The notes beneath the pieces were generated by a model that was given only the letters and a program-made list of their open reading frames with translations, made no database searches and had not been told where the DNA came from. From Tuctoria greenei (lineage: Eukaryota; Streptophyta; Magnoliopsida; Poales; Poaceae), in the NCBI GenBank assembly GCA_036927565.1, contig JAYESD010000002.1, positions 230,165,605 through 230,229,604 on the forward strand: DNA of 64,000 bases, in the 5' to 3' direction. Position 1 is the stretch's first letter. The number at the start of each line of letters is the position of its first letter. The position numbers and the translations under genes were made by a program. This document shows, piece by piece, positions 21,671 to 33,976 of the stretch.

Positions 21671-23203
21671 GGGGGTAGACTTTCTCGCAAACCTCATAGT
21701 CTTGGACTCCCAAGGAATAGACATAATACTTGCAATGGACTGGCTGAGCAAGTATAATGGAGTCATTCAATGTGTCGAGAGGATTGTGCAGTTGACAAGT
21801 GAACATGGTACACGCATCGAAGTTGAGGCAGCCCAACCTACAAGAGAGAAGGCAATGCTCAATCAAGTGGAAGGAATGACATTGGAAAGCATTCCGATCG
21901 TTCGCGAGTACCCGGATGTGTTTCCAAATGAGTTGCCAGGTATGCCACCTAACCGTGACATAGAATTCGCCATTGAGTTGACACCCGAAACTGCACCTAT
22001 AGCTAAGAGTCCGTATAGGATGCCTCCTAAGGAATTAGCAGAGCTCAAGAAGCAAATTCAAGAGCAGCTAGAGAAGGGTTTTATACGCCCAAGCTCATCC
22101 CCGTGGGGAGCCCCAGTACTCTTCGTAGATAAGAAGGATGGAACCCAGAGGATGTGTGTGGACTATAGGTCTCTCAACGAAGTGACAATTAAGAACAAGC
22201 ACTCACTACCCCGTATAGAGGATTTGTTCGACCAAATGAAGGGTGCCTGCATTTTCTCCAAGATCGACTTGCGGTCAGGATACTTCCAAATGAAGATTAG
22301 ACCATCGGATATACCCAAGACAGCATTTCGGACACGATATGGATCTTATGAGTACACCGTCATGTCATTTGGATTGACGAATGCACCTGCGTACTTTATG
22401 TATCTCATGAATAAGGTCTTCATGGAATATCTGGATAAGTTCATCGTAGTGTTCATCGATGACATTATGATATACTCAAGAAGCGAGGAAGAACATGAAG
22501 GACACTTGAAGCTTACATTACAAAAGCTACGGGAACACCAATTGTATGCCAAGTTCAGTAAATGTCAATTCTGGTTACGGGAAGTTTCTTTCTTAGGCCA
22601 TATTATTTCCGAAGGAGGAGTATCAGTTGACCCAGGGAAGGTGAGAGATGTGCTTAAGTGGGAACCGCCACAGAATGTTATGGAAATTCGGAGTTTCCTT
22701 GGAATGGTTGGATATTATCGCCGATTCATCAAGGATTTCTCCAAAATAGCCAAGCCTATGACCGAATTACTCATGAAAGGGAAGGCATTCCGATGGACTC
22801 AAGCTTGTTAGGATAGCTTTGAGGAGTTAAAGAAAAGGTTGACAACCGCGCCGGTGTTAGTATTACCGGACGTGAGCAAGAGTTTTGATATATATTGTGA
22901 TGCATCAAGACAAGGATTAGGATGTGTGCTCATGCAAGAAGGCCAAGTGGTAGCTTATGCATCAAGGCAACTAAAGAAACATGAGTTGAATTACCCTACA
23001 CACGACCTTGAACTCTCAGCCGTGGTACACGCCTTGAAGATGTGGAGACACTATGTTTTTGGTCACCGATGTGAGATTTATACGGATCACAAGAGTCTCA
23101 AGTACATATTTACGCAAATGGATCTGAATCTGAGGCAACGCCGATGGTTGGAGCTCATCAAGGATTATGACATGGCAACTATCACCCAGGGAAGGCCAAT
23201 GTA
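21671..23203 (+). pseudogene. Tekay reverse transcriptase and RNase H
   Basis: In the 369-codon frame from 21702, RT motifs are GFIRPSSSPWGAPVLFVDKK, FSKIDLRSGY (catalytic D179), MSFGLTNAPAYFM and VVFIDDIMIYS (D243, D244). A TAG at 22809-22811 interrupts the connection. RNase H follows at 22839-23204 with FDIYCDASRQGLGCVLMQ (D), ELSAVVHALKMW (E) and YTDHKSLKY (D). A frameshift near 23175 breaks the RNase H end just before YHPGKANVVADALSRK. The domain order is standard for chromoviruses. Confidence 0.92.
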
Positions 23204-24825
23204 GTGGCCGATGCTTTGAGCCGAAAAGGAGTAAGCCACCAACTCACAATCTGGGAGCTGCCATCCGAGTTATGCAAGGAGTTTGAACGATTGAACCTTG
23301 GATTCATAAATGAGATGGGAACGATGGAAGTCAACCCAACATTAGAGCAGGAAATACGGGAAGGACAGACAAAGGACAAGGAAATACAGGAAATCAAGGA
23401 AAAGACCCAAGAAGGAAGAGAATTCAGATTTGATGAGGACGAACAGGGTACCTTATGGCTTGGAAGAGGATTGTGGTACCTAATGTTAGGCATATTCGGG
23501 AAACAATATTGAAGGGGGCACATGACTCACCTTACTCAATTCATCCTGGCTGTACAAAGATGTACAAGGACTTAAAGACATGCTATTGGTGGGCCAACAT
23601 GAAAAAGGACATAGCCGAATATGTTGCACTTTGTGATGTGTGCCGACGAGTTAAAGCTGAACATCAAAGGCCAGCCGGATTGTTACAACCATTAAAGATC
23701 CTGGAGTGGAAGTGGGAAGAGATTGGTATGGACTTTATAGTTGGATTACCGCAAACTCAGTCTGGCTATGATTCAATATGGGTTATTGTGGATCGGTTGA
23801 CAAAATCAGCTCACTTCATCCTTGTCAAGACCACATATACCACCGCGAAGTTAGCAGAATTGTATATGGAGCATATTGTGTGTCGACACGGAGTACCGAA
23901 GAAGATAGTCTCGGATAGAGGTTCTCAGTTTACCTCCAGATTTTGGCAGAAATTGCATGAAGCAATGGGAACAAGGTTGAACTTCAGTTCGGCGTATCAC
24001 CCTCAAACAGATGGACAAACTGAGAGGACCAACCAAATTTTGGAAGACATGTTAAGAGCTTGTGCTTTAAAGCATGGGAAAAGTTGGGATAAAAGTTTGC
24101 CGTATGCTGAATTCTCGTACAACAATAGATACCAAGCAAGTCTGAAAATGTCACCCTACAAAGCATTGTATGGAAGGAAGTGTAGGACTCCCTTGTTTTG
24201 GAATGAAATCAGAGAGAATCAAGTGTTTGGCCCCGACATGTTACAAGATGCTGAAAGGCAAGTCCAAATAATACGGGAAAACTTAAAGGTTGCCCAGTCT
24301 CGACAGAAAGGTTATGCTGATAATAGGCAAAGGAGTCTGACTTTTGAAGTTGGAGATTTTGTATACCTCAAAGTGTCACCTATCCGAGGTCAGCGACGGT
24401 TTAACATCAAAGGAAAACTGGCACCACGTTACATCGGACCATTCAAGATTTTGGACAAACGAGGAGAAGTGGCATATCGACTTGAGCTGCCAACGTATCT
24501 CTCCGATGTACACGACGTGTTTCACGTCTCTCAACTCAAGAAGTGTCTCAGGGTACCGGAAGAACAAGTGCCGATGGACGAGTTAGAACTTCAAGAGGAT
24601 TTGTCCTATGTCGAGGAACCTATCAAGATCTTGGACGTAAAGGAAAGAGTCACGAGAAATAAGAGGATCCGTTGGTGCAAAGTGCAATGGAAACACCATA
24701 CAGAAGCCGAAGCTATGTGGGAACGTGAAGAAGACTTGAAGGCAGAATTCCCTCATCTTTTCTCCACGCTATCGAATCTCGAGGGCGAGATTCACTTTAA
24801 GGGGGGTAGGTTTGTAACACCCTAA
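23204..24825 (+). pseudogene. Tekay integrase with C-terminal chromodomain
   Basis: Integrase starts at about 23204 and shifts frame near 23465. The 456-residue continuation (numbered from 23455) has the zinc site H23, H30, C60, C63 and the catalytic triad D93, D154, E190 (35 residues between D154 and E190). GPF follows at 328-330 and a chromodomain at about 387-436, with VQWKHHTEAEAMWERE. Two of the three aromatic-cage positions of canonical HP1 chromodomains appear non-aromatic (His or aliphatic), as in the plant 'group II' type. In chromoviruses the chromodomain is thought to steer integration to heterochromatin. It ends just before the polypurine tract. Confidence 0.93.
24799..24812 (+). 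other. Polypurine tract of the Tekay element
   Basis: AAGGGGGGTAGGTT directly precedes the 3' LTR start TGTAACACCC. It primes plus-strand synthesis. Confidence 0.8.
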
Positions 24826-27440
24826 TTCTTTGCATCATGCATCGCATTGCATATATATTCATGCATTAAACATTAATAGAGAAAAACAAAATAAAGATAT
24901 AAAACATGTATTAGGGGATGAATATAAAAAAAATATAATATGTATAATAATGTATATATATTAATATTTAGTTATGAAAGAAAAGAAAAGAAAAAAAAGT
25001 CTCCAGAAACTTCCGGAAGTTTCCGGGGGAAGCTTTGCTTCTCCCCGGAACCATTCGGGCAAACAGTGCCAGCCGGCACTTGGCCAAGCCGGCCTACCCG
25101 CGCCGCTCGCCCTGGCCCCACCCCACGGGCTGCGCCCGACGTGTCCCGCGCGCCCGGCCGACCGCACCCCGACCGAGCGACGCCTCGCGCGAGCGCTCCT
25201 GGCGTGAGCCGCCCGCTCACTGACTCCCTCGCCTGCCCCGCTGGCACCGCTCGCCCTGGCCGCACCGTGCCCAGCCCGGTCGAGCCGCGCCCGACCCCGA
25301 CCGAGCCCGCACCGCCCGTGCCCTGGCGCGATGCCGCTCGCCCGTGCGCGCCAGAGACCGAGTTGGTCTCTGGATCGATGCCGCGCCTATATAAACACCG
25401 CAGGGCTTCGTGTTTTTCCCTCGACACCAGAAAGCCCTAGCTGCCGGTACAGAAAAAAAAAGAGGGACCAGAGGGCTGCGCCGCCAGGGAAGAAAAGAGG
25501 AGGAAGAGGAAGAAAAAAAAGAGGGTGCCACCGTCCGCCGGAGATCGTCGTCGCCATCGCGTCGCCGTCGTCGTGCCGCCGGAGGACCTTGCGCATCTAC
25601 TTCGTCTACGTATCGTCCCCATCCCGCGATCATCGAAGCCATCGCATCTACGGTAGGCCACGTTCCGATGCGAATTTTAGTGAACATATTGAATCTAATA
25701 GACGTAGTTTGATCGTAGTAGCACCGTCTTTTAATTTTCAGCAACATTAATCCCCGCTAAAACCCCCGTAAACTCATATGAACACGTATGAACTAGTTGC
25801 ATCTAATTAATAAACAACCATAGTTATTTAATTATTGAATTGTGCATGCATGCATGTCATTGCATGTTGATTATTTTGTGTGCATCATATTGAATTGTAT
25901 GTATTTTCTTGTATGTATGATCACGCTTAGAGGAACATGCTCGAGAGGCCACATACGAGGATTTCCAAAATTAAGACTTTGAAGCGCTTGAGCAACCCCA
26001 TCCGTCGGAGCAAGGCAAGTGTCCTTGATCATATTGATCCCGTTTTATTAAATGTTTTGTTTGCGAACTTGCATGCTTGTGTCAATATGATGGGAAACCC
26101 ATACGTAGGAGTTTACTAGCGTTGTTTGCCACCCCTTGTCGCCAGGATATACACGATGAGTCGGGTATGGGTATTTTTCTTTTTGCACCGCATCGCTACA
26201 TGGGTTATGGGTCACTTAAATAATGTGGTTGACAACTTTAATTACGACAACTTGGGATGGTAATAAGATAATGATTAATTTAGCAACCTGGAATTTAGGA
26301 GATCTAAGCAAGCATGGTTTTGTGGATGGTTTGGATGATATGTTGGGTTGCTTGCCTTAGATCTAAGGACCGGTTCATGCGAGATTATGCCAGGTCAACA
26401 GTGCCACCACAAGGCCAAGTATGGGTGCGGCGTAGCTGAATAATTAGTAGCGCTGCTAGTATTGTATGGACCATTGGATGGCGCGGGGAATGGGAGTCGA
26501 GGAGGACTGCTCTGGGATCCGCATGGCACACGAGGGGGCCCGTGGGTGGGAGAATGGAGATTCAAGCCTGCCGGTGAAACCTTAGTGGGCCCGTACATAC
26601 TAGTAGTCCCTTTTGAAAGGCTATTTTGTGATCTCTTGGCCACACACCTACGAAAGTGTGAGACGGCATAATGGAGGTTTCTTAGTCACCGAAAGGTGAT
26701 GAAATCATGAACATGTGGGTAAAGTGGTACAACCTTTGCAGAGTGTTAAAAACTATCATGATAGTCGTGCTCCCGGTTAAGAGCACCTGGATGAACTACA
26801 TGATTAGAATTGGACTTGGAATTTTGGGATGGTTGGTATGGTTTTGGGTTGTCACTTGAGTATTGTCAGTACATGAGAGATTATGAAATTGGCATATGGT
26901 ATTAATTTTATGGTTGGCTGGTATTAACGGATTGCGATGATAAATGAGAACTGTTGGATTTATGGTATGATAATTACTTGGGTCATGAAGGGAAATAAAT
27001 TCACATAGACATGATAGGCCGCTTTTACATGTTTATGAAATGTACTTTTCTGCAATTAGCCAGTTTATTCCAATCATTTGTTTAGCCACATGTCATCTAT
27101 TTCCACACTTGCTGAGTACGACACGTACTCACCCTTGCAATCCCCCCCAACAGCTACTGGAGGTAATTGGGAGTACCCTGAGGATCACGCGGAGTACTAG
27201 GTTGCGTACCGCCATCAATTGCCTGTGGAATGGAGTCGTGCTGCTTAGTTTATTTTCCGATGCATTATTTAGAGTTTTATCATTTGTGAACTATTGTATT
27301 ATTGTAATAAAGTACTTATCTAATAGTTAAGACGTGGTTAAATTCTGTATATCGTTTGTGATGCAACCGTATATGTGTGATGAACTTCATGGGCACACAT
27401 ATGTGTTACGCTTGGTTCATATTCGGAACCGGGTGTCACA
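24813..27440 (+). repeat. 3' LTR of the Tekay element
   Basis: This is the partner of 16052-18681, preceded by a polypurine tract. Its TATA box is at 25387-25396 and the donor-like GTAGGC at 25653. The exon-like frame (25933-26028) has an internal TAA in this copy. Confidence 0.95.
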
Positions 27441-30400
27441 GGAAGGCTCCCCTTCAAGAAGGAGCGCACCGGAGATATGGTGTACTTTTTGGCGTATGCC
27501 ATGGTGGGTCTGATCCCGCCTTTCTCAAGCTTCCTCCTGATGTTGCTGGAATTCTACGGCCTCGAGCTTTATCATATCGTCCCCCACCCCCTCTTGCTAG
27601 TGGCGACATTCGTCCACTTATGCAAGATGTAAGTGGGCGTGCCTCCCTACATCGAGCTGTTACGGACCTTCTTCACAGTCCACACCACCGGCAAGGGGAT
27701 GGAGCTCATCGGCTTCTACTATTTCGTGGAGCGGAAGAATTGCCCCTTCAAGTACTTGAAGTCCTTCCCCTACGGCAAGTGGGATGACTAGAAGATGTAT
27801 TGGGTGATCATTACTGTGGAGGGGCATGAGAAGCTGGAGCTGCCCGAGGGACTTCCCAATGTTGACACTGACGCCTGGAACGTAGTTCCAGAGCTGTCAA
27901 ATGCGTACAAGCCTATCCTGGAAAGGATTGAAGAATGCATAGAGGGAGGAGTGGCCCCCCAAATGGTATTTGGCAATTTCTGGATGAACATGTGGGCCCC
28001 ACTAAAGACTTGGGAACGGCTAGTATGGGCATTCAATAGTGAGATGGATCATGACCAAATTGAAGTCGGTTTGAACACCAACTTGGACGATGAAGCCTTG
28101 AAGATCCATCTCAAATAATTTCAAAATTAGGGTATCTCCCGCGATGCCCTGACTCCGCCAACTGTCTTCCTGCCTCTGATCATGGTTCCAGAGGTCAGCG
28201 GGGAGATCCGGAGGAGAATGCCAGCGCTGGATGACATGGGCGTGGTCGAGAGGCGCCCTATCTCCGGGATTACGATCCCCGAAGCTTTTGAGAGGGTGAT
28301 TACCCCTGCTGCGAGCCAGAAAGTCGATGGCATCAACAAGGGCAAGGGTAAAGGCAAGGAGCCTGCTGAATCCTCTAGCCGGAAGAGAAAGTTGAGGCAT
28401 GCTGACGGGAGCCACATCAGGTCAGCTCCGACTACAACTGCTCCTTCTGTGCGGCGAGGTAGATCTTCCGCGGCCACGCCTTCTCTGGTGCAGGCATCCT
28501 CAAGGGGCACCAGCTCCGGCAGATCAACCCCAGCTCTAGTACCAATTGTGGGCTCCAGGTCTAGAGGTCCTTCTCAGCCGAGGGAGGTCCCAACCAAGTC
28601 GTCGCCGAAGATGGCGACAAGTTCTGCGCAGCAATCCGGAGCTCTGGCCACGCCAACCGCAGCAAGCTCTGGCTCCGATCGCCCAGTGAAGAAGTTCAGC
28701 GCCAGTTGGAGCGGTAACCTTCCAAGGTAGACATTGCGTCCTCACCTTGAGTTGTTGTTTTTATTTTTCGTCATGTATTGAATCTTTCGGTTCTTTGTTT
28801 TTAGAGCAACGAGGAAGATCACGGAAGCTTCATCATCGGCCCCAGCAACTGAGGCTGTGCAGGCGGAAGTTCCAGCTCTGACTCCTACTCCTCCCCGAGT
28901 GGTGGATGAGGTCACGGCAGCTCCGGTGCCGGTTGTCGTTGATCTAGATCCCAAAGAGACACCAGAGGCTCCCGTGGCAGTGCCGGACCACAGGGAATAC
29001 ATTTGTGAAGACGCGCCGACAATGGTAGCGTCGGTGGCTGAAGCTCCGCCTTAAGACATGGAGATGGCGAAAGCTCTGACAATTGAGCCGGAGGCAACCG
29101 AAGCTCCAACGCTTGTGTCGGAAGTTTTAGAAGAGCCGGCAATCGAGTCAGAGGTGCTCGCAGTCCCGACCTTTGTGTCGGAGATGGCCGAAGCTCCGGC
29201 CTCCATGTCGAAGTTGGTTGATGTTCTAGCGCTTGAGCCAGAGATGATGGGGGTTCCGGACGAAGCTCCAGCATCTGCCCTGAAGGTGTTAGCTCTGGAG
29301 GCGCCCATGTCCGAGTCGGAACACCCGGAGGAGTCTGTGGCAGGCCCTCCACCTACCGAGCCAATGGTGGATATTTTGGCAGGGGAGCCTTTGTCATCAG
29401 CTCCAGAAGTTGAAGTCCCCTCAGTTGGGCCTTCCTCAGCGAGAGTGGAGGTTGAGGTACCTCCTGAAAGCGTTTCTAGTGCCGAAGGACCACAGGGGAC
29501 CATGCTTGTGGCATGGGACCCAATTTTTTTCTCTTGAAGACCCCCTGGAGCCGGCAGAGATGACCTCAGTAGGTCCGAAGCCTATTCCCTTGGTGTAGTC
29601 TTTTGATAATGCCTGCTCAAGCCTCCAACAGGTTCAGCTCGCCTTCGACCACGACAGTAAGGTCCTTGAAGAAGAGCAACACACCTTGAGGCATTGGCGC
29701 AATAGGCTCCACTTCGAGACCAAGCTTGCACAGACGAGGCTTGCTGATCAGAAGGAGTGAGTCGAGAAGGAGAAGGCCCAGATGGAATATTGGGGCAAGT
29801 TGCTGGAGGAAAAGGAGGCCACCATCAGGGCCCTCGATGCTAATTCTCGAGAGATTCTCGAGCATGCTAAGGAAAGGAATGATGCTGCTGACGAACGTCA
29901 TGACAACCTCAATGCATTAAACGAGATTCTCCTGAAGCGCCGAGCAGACCTCGATGCAAGGGAAGAGAAACTCCTGGAACAACAGAAGGATGTTTTGAAA
30001 AGAGAAGAGGAGCTCACCCAGAAGCTGACTCGGGGAGAGCAAAACTTGGCAGATCACACTAAGAAGCTTGATCTGTGGAGCAAAGAAGAAGAGGAGAAGT
30101 ACTGGAAACTGGGGAAGAGCTCTCAAAAAGAGAAGCAGAGGTTGCCACCAGAGAAGAGAAAGTAAGAGACAGGGAGAAGGACCTGGCAGAACGGTGGAAC
30201 CGCATCCACCTCCGGGAGACGGAGCTAGCCAACCTCGAAAAGCAAATAGCTGAGAGTATGCAGCAACATGCCGAAGTGGTCGAGCGTTTCGCTCGGGAAG
30301 GTTTGGAGCTTGCGGCGGCAAGAAGGTCACTGGAGGAGCTACAGAGCTCGAGAACAACTGAGTCCCAGTAAGTGTGGGATTTTCTGGGGTGTGCATACAG

Positions 30401-30719
30401 AGCTTTAGTGCCGCTTGGCTTCAGCCCACTACGTCCGAAGAACCTAGCCCCAGAGCTAGACCAGACACTGGTGGCACATGGCTCTACTGGCAGCAAACTC
30501 GACACGATGGGTGATGTCATTGCCGACCAACTGGAGACTAAGGGGAAATCTCTGGCCAAGAACGTCACCGAATATGTCTTGGCATGCTATAAGAGCCGAG
30601 ACCCCCAACTTTCTCTAGATGCGGTCTTCGAAGGACCCATTGCCGAAGAGGAGGATGCTGCCAGGGCTAGCGTCCAAGAAGCTGTTGAGAAGGTTGCATT
30701 GTTTTTTCGCAGGACTTAG
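27441..30719 (+). pseudogene. Tat antisense accessory ORF (Transposase_28-like, coiled-coil)
   Basis: The frame starting at 27441 continues 15939-16051. Its N-terminal part (27441-28120) matches the family named 'Putative gypsy type transposon' (PF04195, from memory): AMVGLIPPFSSFLLMLLEFY, VGVPPYIELLRTFF and ERKNCPFKYLKSFPYGKW, with stops at about 27628 and 27789. Next come a basic Ser-rich region (28182-28726), a probable intron, a Pro/Glu/Ala-rich region with repeated SEV(L)EEP-like peptides (28857-29537), and a long coiled coil (29640-30370, frameshift near 30080). A short C-terminal domain (30372-30719) closes it. The molecular function of this family is unknown to me. Such antisense ORFs are a known trait of Tat elements. 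Confidence 0.7.
28727..28804 (+). other. Probable 78-bp intron in the Tat antisense ORF
   Basis: Donor AAG/GTAGAC and acceptor TTTGTTTTTAG flank a T-rich stretch with stops. Removing it joins the two coding regions in frame (phase 2, recreating an Arg codon). This supports splicing and shows that this strand is, or was, transcribed. Confidence 0.65.
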
Positions 30720-32002
30720 ATCCTCCAGTAGCTAGGACCTTTTCCCTTTGCCTTTTACTGTAATCCTCATTTTGTAATCCAGTACTTCGGATAGATGAAA
30801 TCTTCTGCAATGAATTCCATTATGTCCTTGTCTTCATTACACTGTCATTTATCTTGTTTGCCCCCTGGTATATGTACACAATTTGATTGTGAACATGTAC
30901 CAAAAGGATTTGACGATGTGTTGATGACTTGGACGCTTAGAACTTGTAGCTTTTAGGTCTGATTTTTATTTCCGACTTCTCCATGGAGCATTTGTTGCAT
31001 TGACAGAACGTCGATGGCGGGCCCCTAGGGTTGTCGGAGCTTGGTGGGTCCGATGACACCCACTGTCAATGCGTAAAACGTTGACGGCGGGCCCCCTGGG
31101 GTGGTTTCGCCATCTTCACTTGAATTTCCATTATGCTTCAAGTCGACGGCGGGCCCCCATGGGAGTTGTTGGATCTTGTTAGCTCCGACGGCGCCCACTT
31201 TCAACATCCGAAACATCGACGACGAGCCCCCTGGAGGTTGTCGAAGCTTAGTAGCTCTGACATCGTCCATCATCGCCATGAGTTTTCATTTTTCCAGTGC
31301 ATCAAAGACAAGAAAAACTGTAAAATTCATCCTCTCATCTATAACTATTTTGCAACTTACTATTCTTATTTGAATTTTATATCCGAAAAAAACTCGATAT
31401 GATAACAAGCACATTGATATAATCTTTCCAGATCTATATGCTTTTAGGACCCGCCCTACTGAGGTCTGCCGAAATGTAGGTAGAGTGGCGTACTTAGGGT
31501 GCGGGACCAGGCTAAGTCGATAGCACACTCCGAACCTTTGTTGGCTTGGGGTTCAGGCGAGTAGACCATGCAGCAGTGCTAAGATCCAGAGAGATCATCA
31601 ATATAACTGGTACAACATATGAATAACTTGTACTAAAACTCAAAAAGAATTGCACAACTCGTTATACACAAGAAGGAGAAGGATAAATAAAAGAGAATGA
31701 GCCTGCAAAAAATTAATGCACGTAGAGTCTGCTTTTATACAACAATGTCTTTCATTATAGATCCAGATTACAGGGGAGACAAGAACACACTTAGGGTATG
31801 GAACCAAGCTAAGCATGTTATACATATTGTACTAAACCAGGAAAGGTAGCTACACTTTTAGTGCTACGACTCTGTCAAAAGTTGCTTCAACTTCTCGGAC
31901 CCTCCTGGAGGGGTTCGGATGTTCTCCTGGAGGACCTACCCGACTGTGTTTATAGTCTCTATAATTTACATTGCATATAATTACAGACTCACCTCCGTGA
32001 TA
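30720..32002. other. Non-coding spacer of the Tat element with short repeats
   Basis: The spacer lies between the convergent ends of the antisense accessory ORF (30719) and pol (32003). At 31010-31265 there are four degenerate repeats built on GACGGCGGGCCCC followed by a GTTGTCGGAGCTT-like block. Two copies of a segment containing CTTAGGGT and GGACCAGGCTAAG-like sequence lie at 31490-31515 and 31790-31815. No gene is seen. Confidence 0.5.
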
Positions 32003-33215
32003 CTAAGCGTAAAACTTACGGAGGTGCTCAATGTCCCATGGATTTGGAAACGGGGTCCCATCCTCAGTTTCCAAGCGAACGCATCTGGGACGGGATACTT
32101 TGATCACTCGGAAGGGACCTTCCCAGCATGGGGAAAGTTTGTTCATCCCTTCACGAGTTAGTATTCTCCGTAGCACCATATCGCCTTACTCAAGTTGCCG
32201 GTTGCGCACATGCCTTTGATGATAGCGCCAGAGCGCCTGGCGATAACGTGCATTCCGAACCGCTGCTTGGCACCTTCCCTCATTGACGAGGTCAAGGTCT
32301 TCACGCCGGAGCTAGTCCTACGTGGCTTCATCAAAGGTCCGGACCCGGAGTGAACCCATAGTGATTTCTGGAGGAAGGACTGCTTCAGCTTCGTACACTA
32401 GCAAGAAGGGTGTCTCTCTAGTAGACCAATTAGGTGCAGTCCTACTTGCCCACAGTGCAGACGGAAGCTCCTCGATCCAGTTGGCTCCATGTTTTTACAG
32501 GCACTCATAAGTGCGTGTCTTGAGTCCTTTTAAGATTTCTGCATTTGCTCTCTCGGCTTGGCCATTACTTGTCAGGTGAGCTACTGATGCATAGCTGACT
32601 TGAATGTTGAGGTCTTCGCAATACTCTTGAAATGTTGCACTTGTAAATTGGGTTTCGTTGTCAGTAATGACTCTGTTTAGAACTCCAAATCTACAGACTA
32701 TGGACTTCAAGAACATGATTACTGACTGCTTATTGATAGTCACAACTGGAGTAGCTTCCAACCACTTGGTGAACTTGTCGATGACGACATACAGGAACCT
32801 GTATCCTCCGACGACTTTTGAGAAAGGTCCCAAGATGTCCATGCCCAACATAGCGAATGGCCATGTAGGAGGAATAATTTGCAATGATTGAGCCGGTTAG
32901 TGGATTTTTTTTTGCGTGGAACTGGCACGCTTCACACTTTTTCACCAACTCTACTGCATCCTGAAGTGCTGTAGGCCAATAGAAGCCATGCCGAAAGGCT
33001 TTGACGACTAGCGTGCGAGAAGACGCGTGGTTCCCACACTTGCCTCCATGGATCTCTGCAAGGAGCTCGCGTCCTTCTTCCCTTGCAATGCACCGCATTA
33101 GGACGCCGTTGGCACCACACTGGTAGAGATCCTGTTCTACCAGCGTGTAACTTTTAGCCAATATGACGGTCCGGTCAGCGGATACACCGTCTTCAGGAAG
33201 GTGGTTGTCTTTCAA
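32003..33215 (-). pseudogene. Tat integrase (frameshifted)
   Basis: The first part, 32730-33215, has the zinc-binding region (HGGKCGNHASSRTLVVKAFRHGFYWPT to CEACQFHAKK, HHCC-like). A frame change occurs at a run of T at about 32907-32915 (A on the coding strand). The catalytic core is at 32495-32884, with MDILGPF (D), VITDNETQF (D; usual G changed to E) and NGQAERANAEIL (E). The C-terminal part below 32495 is broken, but the end HLRKFYA-stop is still visible at about 32003. Integrase inserts the cDNA into chromosomes. Confidence 0.8.
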
Positions 33216-33932
33216 CTAACTCCGAATCTTTGAGATCCATGCATCAGAGCTAACTTGAGCTTCTGAGTCTTGTGTGCCAGGTTGCTCGGAGCTTCCTGCG
33301 GCACCTACAACCCTTGGTGGACGCCATGGTAACAGGGCCATCGGGACCGCCAGCTTCGAGGTGCTGGTCTTGCCCCCTTCACTTAGTTTGGCGGGCTGAG
33401 CGGTTGGTCTTGACAATCTCTGGACAAAGACTCCGTCGGGAACTGGGGCTCTGGTTGAAGCCTTCGTCGAGAGTTCATCAGCTCTTGCGTTGTTGAGACG
33501 CTGGATATAGCAGACGTCCACAACGTGAAAGTCCTTCTGGAGCTTCTGTACTTCAAGGAGATAAGTGACAAGTTGAGGGTTGTTGCAGCTGCATTTTCCT
33601 TTGACTTGCTTGACGATGAGTTGTGAGTCACCCTTCACTAGCATCTGCTTGACGCCAAAAGATAGCGCCACATTGAGCCCATATATGAGAGCTTCATATT
33701 CTGCCATGTTATTGGTCACCTTGAAATCAAGGTGCACCATATATTTGACCTTCTCCCCGATCGGAGCGAGGAGAAGTATTCCAGCTCCGGCCACCTGCTT
33801 CTGCACAGAGCCGTCAAAGTAGAGGGGCCAATGAGGCCTAGTGAAGACCGGGACATTAGGTTTCGGCTTCTGCTCACTGGGGCCCACAGGATTTGATGGA
33901 GAAGGAGTCCACTCCGCCAAAAAATCAGCCAA
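33216..33932 (-). pseudogene. Additional RNase H (Tat aRNH)
   Basis: The frame of 238 residues begins MADFLAEWTPSPS. It has the core of the second RNase H typical of Tat elements: YFDGSVQKQVAGAGILL (first Asp), NNMAEYEALIYGL (Glu), VKGDSQLIVKQV (second Asp) and NARADELSTKA (last Asp). The C-terminal 80 residues are low-complexity linker to integrase. The domain itself looks complete. It lies between RT/RNase H and integrase, as expected. This copy would be made only as part of a polyprotein that is broken elsewhere. Confidence 0.85.
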
Positions 33933-33976
33933 GGCTTGACTCTTGATAGCTTGTCACGACAGGAATTCAAATCGAA

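Larger units (their letters stand above)
16052..27440 (+). mobile_element. Ty3/gypsy Tekay (Del) chromovirus, full length
   Basis: LTRs at 16052-18681 (2,630 bp) and 24813-27440 (2,628 bp) begin TGTA and end TCACA. They are flanked by GGCAG (16047-16051) and GGAAG (27441-27445), a 5-bp target duplication with one difference. Inside are a Met-tRNA primer site, an extra ORF, gag, PR-RT-RNase H-integrase with chromodomain, and a polypurine tract. The chromodomain and integrase type place it in the Tekay clade. Stops and frameshifts in the extra ORF, gag and pol make it non-autonomous. It is inserted in the antisense ORF of the Tat element, so it is younger than that insertion. Confidence 0.95.

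Noticed and set aside
27377..30719. Host gene with Transposase_28-like and coiled-coil regions
   Set aside because: It lies between the LTRs of a Tat element and is the lineage's known antisense accessory ORF. It has stops and a frameshift.
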